From assembly GCA_000934455.1 (NCBI GenBank), contig KN884621.1, positions 61,705 to 91,769 of the forward strand: 30,065 nucleotides of DNA, read 5' to 3'. This DNA comes from Apostichopus parvimensis (lineage: Eukaryota > Echinodermata > Holothuroidea > Aspidochirotida > Stichopodidae). The position numbers and the translations under genes are program-made. The notes beneath the pieces are model-generated. The model was not told the origin of the DNA. It was given only the letters and a program-made list of their open reading frames with translations, and made no database searches. Of the stretch, positions 1 through 10,900 are shown in pieces; positions within the stretch are counted from its first letter, which is position 1, and each line of letters starts with the position of its first letter.

Positions 1-232
1 TAGTTTTCCTCATTCTTCTTCAACCTAATGACTCTATAACAAGACTTTGTGGCTCTCTACTGGATACGGATGAGAAATTCTTAACATCAGAGTATTGTGA
101 CAGCTACACCACAGACACTAAAATCTTGTACATCTTAAATCCCTACCAATACTATGATATAAGCTGTGGGAATACTCTCTGGTTACACTACTATATGTTT
201 CCATAACTTTAAACACTGCTGTTTTTTTTACC

Positions 233-548
233 TTAAAGGGTGTGAAGACTCGTGCAAAAAGAAACGTCTTATGCTGGTAATCCGACCTAGTTTCGAATGA
301 GGTGTAACAGAAGTGTCAGACACCACCATCGATCCCAGAAAATACGCACACAGCTTGCTACCATCGGCAATTAGACACTAGTGTACAGTCAGTACATACA
401 GCTGCGGTCAATACCCACAGCACAGTGTATAAACGATACAGCGATGGACATCTCAGGTCCAGCTAAAGATAACAAGGTATCACTGCATTTTGTAGCAACA
501 AGTAGAAAATTTCTCTTGCAAGCAACGGAAAATTAACTTTTTCAGAGC
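233..548 (+). mobile_element. TTAA-flanked MITE family 1, copy 1 (3' truncated)
   Basis: It starts at TTAA followed by agggtgtgaagactcg and matches 5062-5424 through cgatcccagaaaatacgca, gcttgctaccatcgg, and the end segment ttaactttttcagag. It loses the terminal gcgagtcttcaatgcc end. It is non-coding. It lies in the 3' flank of the GDPD gene. Confidence 0.85.
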
Positions 549-1306
549 TCAATTTTAACATCAGAAACCCATCCTTCTCTCTGAGGTAAGCTTTGCTTGC
601 CACAGATAGGTTTTTACTTGTTTATTTAAAAAAAAAAATTAAAAAATTGTTTATTTTATTATTCTCGTTGTTGCTCGACGCGAGGTCAAGATTCACATGC
701 ATTCAACTTTAAAATAAGTGAATGAGAAAACAAATCTGGAAATTGAAGTGAAACATTGATTAATAACGATGTTACTGCCTCATGAAGTTTATGTTTAGTC
801 TAAAATTTGCCAAACTAACTTCTCATATCTTGAGGTAACATACAGTAACTTAAACCTTAAAAAGTTGATGCGTTTGGTAACAGTATGAGAAAGTCTAGTT
901 TAAAAATCTGTGAAAATAATTTCTTGCATTTTTTTTTTTAATTTAGAATTTAAAGTCAAAGAAATATAATTGTGTTAGATCCTCTGCTTGAAATAACTAC
1001 TGGCATGCCAAAAATAATAATAATATTAATATCATCTATTTAGTACTATAAACAAGAGTTATAATGTCTTTGGAGTACATAAGGACATTCATGCCTTGAG
1101 CATTATAAACAAAACTAGATTAACATAAACAAAACTAAACAAATGAACAAAGGAAGATTAACCAAGAAAACAATAATAATAAGTAGAATAAGTAGAAAGC
1201 ATACATATATATGTTCAAACAACCAGCATTCGAAACAATAAACAGAAGGAAACTAAGATAAAATATAATCTTTTGTAAGTTGGTACATTTTCATTTGTTA
1301 TAAATA

Positions 1307-1450
1307 CAATATGCTGTAATTCTATGAATAATATTCAGTTAATATGGTCAGTTTGTTCAAAATTATCCTTGATATCTTATTTTGACATAACAGAGTTTTC
1401 AATTATATTGATAGTGAAACAAAACTGATGTCAACTGAAATTTATGATTT
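1307..1450. repeat. Dispersed duplicate of 1867-1990, copy 1
   Basis: caatatgctgtaattctatg…atggtcagttt…gacataacagagtttt…gatgtcaactgaaa matches 1867-1990, but is about 20 bp longer because of small insertions (for example ttgatatcttatt). Confidence 0.85.
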
Positions 1451-1490
1451 CCAATGCTTATGTACCCCCCTCCATAGACACACATGTACT

Positions 1491-1524
1491 CCACCCCCAC
1501 CTCCCCCACCCATCCCCCTCCCAC
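1491..1524. repeat. C-rich tract, G-quadruplex-prone on the minus strand
   Basis: Runs of three to five C separated by one to three bases (ccaccccc acctcccccaccc atccccctccc). On the minus strand, the sense strand of the GDPD gene, these are four or more G-runs. It lies past the stop codon. Confidence 0.7.
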
Positions 1525-1638
1525 ATAAAGAAAAATAAGTCCTAACTATAAGACTTTGATCATAATAATTTTTGGGTTCTCATCTTTCTTTAAAATTTAG
1601 GAATTTGTAAAAGATATACATCTTCAACCAACCTATTA

Positions 1639-1695
1639 GGGTCAAAGAGCAAGGCCATGGGTCAAAGAGCAAAGGGGGTCAAAGAGCAAGGCCCA
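1639..1695. repeat. Short tandem triplicate (gggtcaaagagcaaggccat)
   Basis: Three adjacent units of about 18-20 bp, the middle one with aaagg for aaggc. It sits between the two dispersed duplicates at 1307 and 1867. Confidence 0.9.
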
Positions 1696-1866
1696 TTCTT
1701 TATTTGCTTTGCTTTTTTTCATAATAAATATTTCTACTCAGAAGTTTAATAAATTAAGAAAGCTTGGAAATTGAATCCCAAACCTGACCAGACTGACTTC
1801 CAATTTGATTTTGCTATAGAAAGCTTTTTCACTATCCTCCAAAATAGGGGGTGGAAAAGAGCGAAA

Positions 1867-1990
1867 CAATATGCTGTAATTCTATGAATATTCACTGAAT
1901 ATGGTCAGTTGTTCAAACTTATCCTGACATAACAGAGTTTCAATTATATTGAAATAAAACAAACCTGATGTCAACTGAAATGTATGATTT
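1867..1990. repeat. Dispersed duplicate of 1307-1450, copy 2
   Basis: Direct copy of 1307-1450 separated by about 0.42 kb, same order, with several deletions relative to copy 1. Confidence 0.85.
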
Positions 1991-2770
1991 TTTGATATGC
2001 CAGACACTTAAAGCAAGCCATGGCATTATGGATCGATACTGATTCAAAGTTTTCAAAAACTACTCTTAAGGAGGAAAATTAATTAAAAGTGATTTCAAAT
2101 GATTTAACCTGGCAACAGAGGCTCTGAACTTAGCTTCAATAAAATAAATTAACAATTATTAGTCAATTAATATAAAAGTTGTCTGAAAGAATGGGAACTC
2201 ACTACATGCCAAAAATTACTGGTGTAAAAATTTTACCATGTTGGATATATTTTGGAGGAGCCCAGCATGATCTTTATCCCTGATTATGGTTACAGAATTA
2301 TGTAAATAACAAAGATAGTTGTTAATATATTTCTGCATTTTATTAATGCTGAATTCTGCAATTTATTTACTTGATTGAAAATGACTTTTCCTCAAGTGAA
2401 GGAAGATTCCTACAATTTTACACTCTGTACATCATCTGCAGAGAGTTTATTCAGATTGCTAACTTGTTAAACTTTTGCAAAGGCCGATTTTTGCAGTTGA
2501 AATAAATATGCCTTCTACATCATAAAGTACATATCAATGATGATCCATTAGACCTGATATTAAACACAAATAGGATTACATCTGATTCTTCCATCTAGCT
2601 TTGTATTTAAATATTGATTCATAAATGATAATCATAATTGTGACACAGGCAAAGAAAATGGTCAGTGGCTTTAGTCAAATTGAACTGTGGCGAGAGATGC
2701 ACAATCCTTTCTAATTTGGACAATTACCTTTCCTGGAAGAAAATATTTGCATAGTTTGCTTCAAGCACTA

Positions 2771-2825
2771 CCCCTACACCCCTAAGCCCCCCTCACCCTC
2801 CCCCTCTGCCACTTCCCCCACCCCT
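2771..2825. repeat. C-rich tract
   Basis: Repeated runs of four to six C with short spacers over 55 bp. Minus-strand G-quadruplex potential. Confidence 0.7.
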
Positions 2826-4395
2826 GGCAGCCAACTTAAGGCTGACTCTGCCTAACAATAAAAACGTTTAACAGAAAACCTGTAAGAAGACAACTACACC
2901 ATGACTGACAAAAGGATGAAAAAGTAAATATTCCAATCTAAGAAAAAGAAGATTAAACTCGACTTCAAAATTAATATATATTTATGACTCCATATAAACC
3001 TAAAAGAAACAAAAATTAGTAAGTATGAGATCATTTTATTTAGGATGTCGAGCAAATAGAATAGCCTTTCTTTGTCTTCCAAAATTAAAAATGGCCGGTC
3101 AGTTAGTGTTGAGTGACTTATACCTTACACAAAAACGGAAGTCCCTTGTGATTGATTCACTTTTTCTATAATATTATGAGCTGTTTAAAATGCCACCTCA
3201 GACAGGAAGAAAAGGGCCAAAACACTTTCAGATTAATTAATTATTGGTGAAACAATTTGAACAAAATTGCTTTGTTTGCAACATTTATGTAGGAAGTGTA
3301 TAACGGTTTAAAAATGGCATTAATGACGAAACAAATATAAAAAAAATTCAAACGAAATTTAATTTAACAGAACCTGAGCAAACTTAGGCAAAAATCATAA
3401 TCAAAAGAAACAGAATAATCTGGAAGAACGTAAAATTGCGCTGATTAAATTTAAGATGAACAAACAATATTTTATTCTCAGTTTTAAGAGCAGAAGACTG
3501 GTTTAGAACTGACTTAGTCACTTCCAAAAGAAACAACGAAGAGACCAACCTATTTAGTTCTACTTAATTTAACTTAGGCCAAACTTTCCATATAGCCTTA
3601 TGTGTTAGGCTAGCCTAACTTTTTCACTTAATTGCAATAAATCATTGTAATCCCTCTGAGATGCACTACCCAATATCAATCTCTGTCATTTATCACCCTG
3701 CAACATTGGATGGTATGTATTAAGCTAACTGTGGAATGTCTGTCATTGTGACCTTGTAGGAGAACAGCTCCATCGGGAATATTCTTAAAAAAATGTGAAC
3801 CCTTTTTACCAAAAATTCCTCAAATAGGAATGAGTAAAATCATAGCAAAAGGTACACATAACAAGCCATAGAACTACTCATGAATATGCATGAATACAAA
3901 CACCGTCAGTAAATCAAAGCAGCTATATTTAAGCAAAAACACCATCATAAGTTTTCCAATATAAATTCAACTCCAAGCCCAAGAATGAACAAATCCACAA
4001 CAGTCACCACAAGAAATGCATTTCATGGAAGTTTCCAACATCATATACACTACACTGGCCAACTCAGCGAAACATCACTGACAGTTTCCTGAAGCTATCA
4101 GCCAATCAAATGATGGTTATCACAAAACAGTTTAGCTGAGAAGTCGTGGTTTGGGACTAAAAGTGAAATACTTCTGGTCAGTGGGTATAAACTTACAGAA
4201 GACAACAACCCATGGCAATGCCGGCTAAAGCAGTCCCAATAGTTTAACTGAAAGCATCCTTTCCCGGTTGGATATGTTAACTTTTGTATCCCCTAACTGC
4301 TCACATAATCTAAATGTTCCATGATTTTGCAATTCTCGTCAATTATTCCCATAAGGGCATGCAAATACCAACTAAATCCATGGCTTTATGTGGCT

Positions 4396-4401
4396 TTTAT
4401 T
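4396..4401 (-). other. Candidate polyadenylation signal AATAAA
   Basis: AATAAA reads on the minus strand about 256 nt after the GDPD5-like stop codon. It is the first canonical hexamer I noticed in a plausible 3' UTR position. AT-rich sequence gives such hexamers by chance, so this is weak. Confidence 0.3.
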
Positions 4402-4656
4402 ATCCAAAGATTTCCTAACTCATTAAATGTCAACTTATCAAACTTATAGGAGAAAATTAATGGTCATGAGTGCCCAAAGTTTTCTTGCTTATCCACCTTA
4501 ACATTTAAAACAAAGAGAAATGTGTACTAGGAGCCGTCATCATCTATGACTAAAGATATTGAATAATTCCTTATATCTATCTCCATCCACCCGGGATCAC
4601 ATCCTCTCTGCTTTCAATTCTCAAGTCTATATTTTCTTTTAATCATAATTTTTAAA

Positions 4657-4909
4657 TCATTCCAGCTGAAAGTTGACCACCTCGTTCGATGGCAAGGAGT
4701 CCTTTTGTGTAGCATCGGCGGCGTTGAGGATCTCTTGGGGTGTCCGGACGGGACTATCGCTGTCGCTAACCTGGGGCGACGTCGTCTTCTTCTTGGTACC
4801 AAAGAGGAGTTCCTTGTCGCTTTTCCTTCTTCCTTGCTGGCTGTATCTGTGTCTGCCAGAGTTGAGAGAAATAGCTTCGGGATTGTGCAGGTATTCAAAG
4901 TGATGTTTC
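4657..4909 (-). CDS. GDPD5: GDPD5-like terminal exon (cytoplasmic tail and stop)
   Basis: The exon is 253 nt: one base plus 83 codons and the stop. The acceptor is ctcgtttatag. The split codon AG+G gives arginine, then [19 protein letters not shown]. The (Y/L)NPE(A/Q)I segment matches the region just after the last helix in vertebrate GDPD5. It continues as a hydrophilic tail with basic clusters (GRRKS, TKKK) and Ser/Pro-rich sites ([14 protein letters not shown]), likely phosphorylated. The intron before it is 4.8 kb. The tail is poorly conserved in the family, so its assignment rests on phase, position and the NPEAI match. Confidence 0.85.
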
Positions 4910-7900
4910 CTATAAACGAGGGGGGTGTGGGTTAGTTGACAGAGATGGGTGCAGAAAGAGAGCAAAAGCATGGATGATGAAATGACATAGCAACCAAAAA
5001 AAAAATAAGCATGAATGTTTTAAAAGCATTGAAGTGTTTAGCTACAAAAGCATTCAGTTTATTAAAGGCTGTGAAGACTCGCGCACAAAGAAACGTCTCA
5101 CGCCGGTAATCTGACCTAGTTTCGAATGAGGTGTAACAGAAGTGTTAGACACTACCATCGATCCCAGAAAATACGCATACAGCTTGCTACCGTCGGTAAT
5201 TAGACACTAGTGTACAGTCAATACATACAGCTACGGTCAATACCCACAACACAGTGTACATAGCAGCGTGGACATCTCTGGTCCAGATGAAAGATAACAT
5301 GGTATCACGTTTCATTACCGTCTGCATTTTGTAGCGACAAGAAAAAAACTTCACTTGCAAGCAACGGAAAGTTAACTTTTTCAGAGGGTGGCACGAGGTT
5401 TGGGCGAGTCTTCAATGCCATTAAAGGGTCTTTATCAAAACTATGTATAATACAGTTTACGTCATGACTGTAGTCGAGTGACTCGCACTAAAAATATATT
5501 CCCACTACATACCCAGTGTCAAAGCAAAAGGATGTGATGTTTTTTTTTTTAAAGTGAGTATAAACAAACATTTGAAAAACATCTACCATTTTGTCTGTAA
5601 CATGTGGATAAGGTTTCATGAATCTCACTGCACAAGGTTCCATGAAAGTTTTACAACAAAAATATGTAAAATAAATTTTGTGTTGATGAATCAACATGCT
5701 GCTAGTTAAAGATACTTTTTCTCTTCAATCAGCCGATAATTCGTCCTGTGTGTGTGTAGCGACCTTAAAGACTCGGGGAATCTAAAGGGGTGCGAGATCT
5801 CTACAAGCTTACCTAGCTCACACCTTGACTAAATCCCTTTGACAGTTTTTGTAATTTGACAATTTTATATGCACAGTTCACACTTTTGTCACATTAATTG
5901 CATAGATTTTCAATACCTATCTGTTACTTTTGTAGGCTTCACTTTTTCATATGAGTTTTGCTCTGTTAGCATACATCATATCGAGTCAATTTAAAATTAT
6001 GCCTGAATCTTCACCTCCAACTCAGGAAAAGTGTCACAAATAGGACAATTTAGAGCAGCTTTCCAGGCTCTAAAATCTGTATATCCAGCAGTACCCAGCA
6101 TGTCAATGTCCTATTACTACAGTAGGAGTGTGTAGACCTGCTTCAAATATACAGCATCTACTTATTAACATAAAAAATCTAATTCGAAGGCAAAGGCGAT
6201 ACTAAGCACGCTTGGTGATTTGAATAAAGAAAATATATACAGGCTAATATGTACTACATAAAAAAGAATGTAACATTGATGAACCCTGATTAGCCCCAGT
6301 AACATGGTTGAGAGACATAAAAATCAAGTTAATTTGTGTGTTAGGATAGTGGTTAGGACCCACTAATGAAAAGCAGAAACCATCCACCATATTTAAACTC
6401 AAAACAGAGGTGCTAGTGATTTGAGTCAATAACAATGAGACAAATTATTTTCAACAGACAGTATGCGTTAATAAACACTTTATCAAAATACTGGTTAGCT
6501 TTAACGAATTACTTTCTGTTCTTTTATTGCTTAGTCTGTCTACAAAATATTAGGTTACATTTTGCTTCGTTGATGTGTGTTGATTATTCAGGTATGGAAT
6601 TTTTACAAATTCGGGAGATTGGCTTTATTGGAAAGTTGATGTGAATAAAACAGGTCATTTTATTGCCATGTTTAACTCATTGTTTTACACATCTGAAAAA
6701 CTAATTACAACAAAAGACTATTTTAAAAATTTGAAAGTATCAAATACGACACCAGTTGTCCTTGGGTGTAAAAGCATGAATAGTAAACACGACACTTTAG
6801 AACACAAAAGCCTTCAAATTTGAGCGATTAAGTTTCCTGTATGTTAATTCCCTTTTTATTTTTGTTTTAAGCTGACTTTAATTAACAGTTTGAGTGCGAA
6901 AACTAGGTGAAACAGTCACCTTCAATACCGTGACATCAAAATTAGTCCTTGACACACACATGATAACATCCAGTAGTAGTTACGTTGATGCAAGTTAACG
7001 TTGGAATATAAAACTTTTGTTATCAAAAGACACAGATACTTTTATCATTTTTTTTAGTTTAATGGATCATTGTAGTGGGTTAGTGGATTAGACCAATGCC
7101 ACCCATGTACCTAATACCAATTTCGAGGAAAAAACATAGGCCTGATAAAATTTCTTCTCTGCGAGAAACACATATAATGGAATGAAAAAGAAGCATAAAG
7201 GTAGTAAATATCTCAAATTCTCATGTCAATCAGTTCTTCCAAGAATCATCAATCTTAAAATCGATTTTTATTTTTTTTATTTAATTTAATTTAATTTATT
7301 TTTAATTTTTTTTTTTATTAAGGTAACGCAGGAAAAAAATTAATTCACTATATAGTTCACAAATATGGTATTTGATTAAACAAAAAAATACACAAATATG
7401 CTTCTTTCCAGTATGGTGTACACATGACATATTTTGACTGTACTGTGCTATTATTATTATTATTAGTTTACGTGTGATATTTGTGCAACCAATTACACAA
7501 ATCATACCTATATGTCTGTATACAGACATTCTGGACACATCCTTAATATATATCTGGAACTCCTGATGAATAAGACAAGTAATTTGTTCTCACAATTGAT
7601 CGCTGAATCGAGGATCTTTTCGAAATCAAAGGCATGTTCGATCAAATGATTCAGGATATGGTTATCTTGGAATAGTTAGGGAGGGGTGGGGGGGGGTTGG
7701 TCTGGACCAGGAATGTATCAATGCAAGGTTCAAATGCTACAATCTTTTTACTTTTTTGGATCATAGATTTCGGTCATTTATAATATTTCTTCTCGCCGAA
7801 TACGTGGGATTTAGTGGAACAATATCACCGGTATCGTTCCGGTGAATGTGTGAATGAAAAATCAGTTACATGTATGTCACCAGCATTATAAGAATGAATT

Positions 7901-10900
7901 TAATGAATGATGTAAATGAACCAGCATTTTGCCCAGCAAAAAAAACTAAAAAAGGGTATAGTCCTGCCTTTGGACATCCAGGAATTTTTTCTCATATTAA
8001 ACTAAAAAAGTTAGCATATACTAATAAACTACATTATATTTTCAATGAAGCAAATTAGATCCCACTACTGACACCACTGTGTATGAGCAAGAAGCACAGG
8101 GAGAGTTCTGCAAGGAGCTTGAACATGTAGGAATGACCGCAGACACGCATGAAAATGTCTGCTTCGTCCTCCACCGTAACGACCAGCAGTGTTTTGTTGG
8201 TTGAATAGAAGCTTCTGATCATCGACATAATTTATTTCATTTGTTAAATCATCATTTGGTCCCCCATTCCAGTGATGTTCTCGGAGGACGAGATAATGAC
8301 CCAGTGTAGATTTTGTTTCAATAGATCGTCAAACCTCGACAAACCAGATATGTGACTTGAATCCCTTCACAAACTTTTCACCTTTTTGTGGAATTTTTTT
8401 CAGTTATTTCTTATTTTTCTCGTTATCACTTGCATGGTACAACTTTCATCTAGATATGAATTCTATTACTAACATGACTCGAATAACACCATCTGACGAT
8501 GACGAACGGTGTAAAAATCAAACATGATATTAGTTATTACTTCTGGTGTTGAATTCAGAAATGCATCGAATCGACAAACAGATTGTACTGAAAGTACTAG
8601 CGTTGTGCACTTGCTATTTTCATATTTACAAGCTTGCATGACTAATTATTTTAGCAAGAGAGGCCTTCCAAGCTGATTTACAAAGACAACTTCTTTTGAT
8701 ATTTATTAATGCCCTTAAAAAAATTAGCTCAACTAGATTAGTGTTGTCAATAACCTGCTAAAATAATTGACAGAATACATGATTATACCCAAAACATTGA
8801 TTTTCAAAACTGATTCAGAAAATATGACCCTGTAATAGGCACGAGATGGAGTTGTAACTGTGATCTTCGGAGCTTTTTTCTTTCTTTCATGAAATAATGG
8901 GTTTTACCTATTTCGTTTTCAACGAAATTGTAGACCTCGTCCACATTTTATTTTCACCCATGGAATAATATCTGACGTCAAAATTGAAGCGTACTTGACG
9001 TAAGTCCCTTATTTGCTTATATACTGCTTATCATCAGCAAATATTATTGATGTGCTGTGTGCAGCCCCTGCAGTAACTAATGTCTGCTGTAATTCAGGGC
9101 ACTTGATTTTAGCCAATTAATTTTCTTTTAAATATCTGCATTATATTTAGCAAGTGACTTAAAATTGTGAATTTCTACACCTGAATGTTGACAAAATCCA
9201 TGACAAAGATGCTGAATGAAGATAATATATCCTAGGTGTTTGTGAAAAACTTTTGGTAAAGAAGCCATAATTGGTATATGCTAGTAAATAGCTGTAAAAA
9301 GAAATTTGCAATGATTTGGGTTTTATTGACTGTTTTCGACGTTTTAAAGCAAAATGTTTACCTTTATTAGATGAATGTTTGAATAAATGATGCAGTCGAG
9401 AAGAATAAAACTAAACTTTCTGACTAATTTTAGTAATGGATTATGAATCATCTAGCATATATGTGTAACTAACTTCTAGCTATGCACTGGATTAATTTCT
9501 GGCTACCAGTATGATGAGTCATGATGCACAAAAGGTTCATGTATTAAAAAATTAAAAAATTCCCATTCTATTTTCGATAGATATTTTCGCTAAAGGTTTA
9601 GCAATTGCCAGAATGACAGAGGGAAGATGAAATTCATTTGGTTGTGACAGCAACCAAAAAATATGGAAATAAAAATACAGATAATTAATATTATTTTTTT
9701 TTCTGTTTGATTCTTACCTGTGTAAAAGAAAGAAACCAACGATAAGGATCACAGACAAAAGATCCGTGATGATCCAAAGAGCTAGATAACCTCCGGCCGA
9801 CTAAGGGTAAACGAGAAAGAAAAATAATGTATAGACCACAACCTTGATAAGCACAGTACTGTACTTGCAGAGATGATCCATTTTGTAGTTAAAAATTGTC
9901 TGCTGCAAATATTGCGACGTCAATGGACCTCCTGGGCCTCCGTATATAAGTTTTCAAAATTAATGGCCATTTTTTAGAAGATTATGAATTGCATGTGGAA
10001 ATCACGGATGGCGGATAAGCAGATGAGAATATATTTTGTCCTTCAGCATCGGCACGGTGGAAGAAACACTGCCAAAAAAATTGACTCTAATTCACCGTTT
10101 TTGCTTAATACCGTTAAGTTGGTGGTGCTATTTCAGAACCAAAAAACAGAGGGAATCTTGACATTCTGGACAAACTACATATGGCTACATTCTGGACAAA
10201 CAACACACTACATATGGCATGGAAGAAATGCCAAAGTAGTCCCTGCTAAATTTGAGGGTATGACTGACCTCAGGAACTCCTTTCTCTTCGGGACGAATTC
10301 CTTGTGCCATCAGTCAGTTTTCAAGAACGAAAGGAGTCCCTGACAAAAAAATTGTGTTTTTTCAGCATAAAATGATAATTTTTACACCTACCATGAATGC
10401 CTTGGGAGATGAAACGTCGTCCAACAATTGGCAAGCACTGGAGGTGACCGACGTGACGTTCTCGCACCATAGTAACGAAAAGAGCCATCTCTTACTGACC
10501 TGATAAATATTGCTAGTGATCTTTTTACTGGAATATCGCCTGTTTGGAAACAAAGAAAACAGAAAACATATCAACGCAAAACCAAAAATTTGCATAATTT
10601 TTATGAGTATTAGGTCTAGATAAAAAATATTACAAAAGAATTACACTGTCAAAACGGACAACTTTATATTTAGTCCTATGACAAGAGTTTTACCTAGAAT
10701 TCTTTTGTTCAAGCCCTCGGTCAGAATAAAAAACAAAGGCACACGCACACCATCGCCTCGGGCACGGAATCAAAAAAAAAAATTTGAAAGACCAGAGAAG
10801 CATTTTTCTTGCTCTTTCAAACTGAAATTAAACCCCCAAAGAAACTTACTCTATGTCACTTTTAAAAACTTCTGAATACTCGGCATTCACATTGGTTATA

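Larger units (their letters stand above)
549..4656. other. 3' flank of the GDPD gene, no gene seen
   Basis: AT-rich sequence with the small duplications and C-rich tracts listed separately. No splice-linked open frame and no RNA gene recognised. The minus-strand 62-residue frame at 2894-3082 has no support. The 3' UTR presumably covers part of the right end. Confidence 0.6.
4910..9717. other. Intron between visible exons 9 and 10
   Basis: 4.8 kb, GT-AG on the minus strand. It holds MITE copy 2 near the last exon, a T/A tract at 7264-7320, a G-run at 7680-7700 and the coding-like island at 8058-8358. Around 7822-7848 is a small hairpin (atcaccgg / ccggtga). Nothing else recognised. Confidence 0.75.

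Noticed and set aside
4673..4935. Two plus-strand frames opposite the terminal exon
   Set aside because: Antisense shadows of the GDPD C-terminal exon, which has phase and motif support.
9984..10343. Plus-strand open frame of 119 codons
   Set aside because: It lies in a short intron of the GDPD gene, has no recognisable domain, no splice partners and uneven composition; length is compatible with chance.
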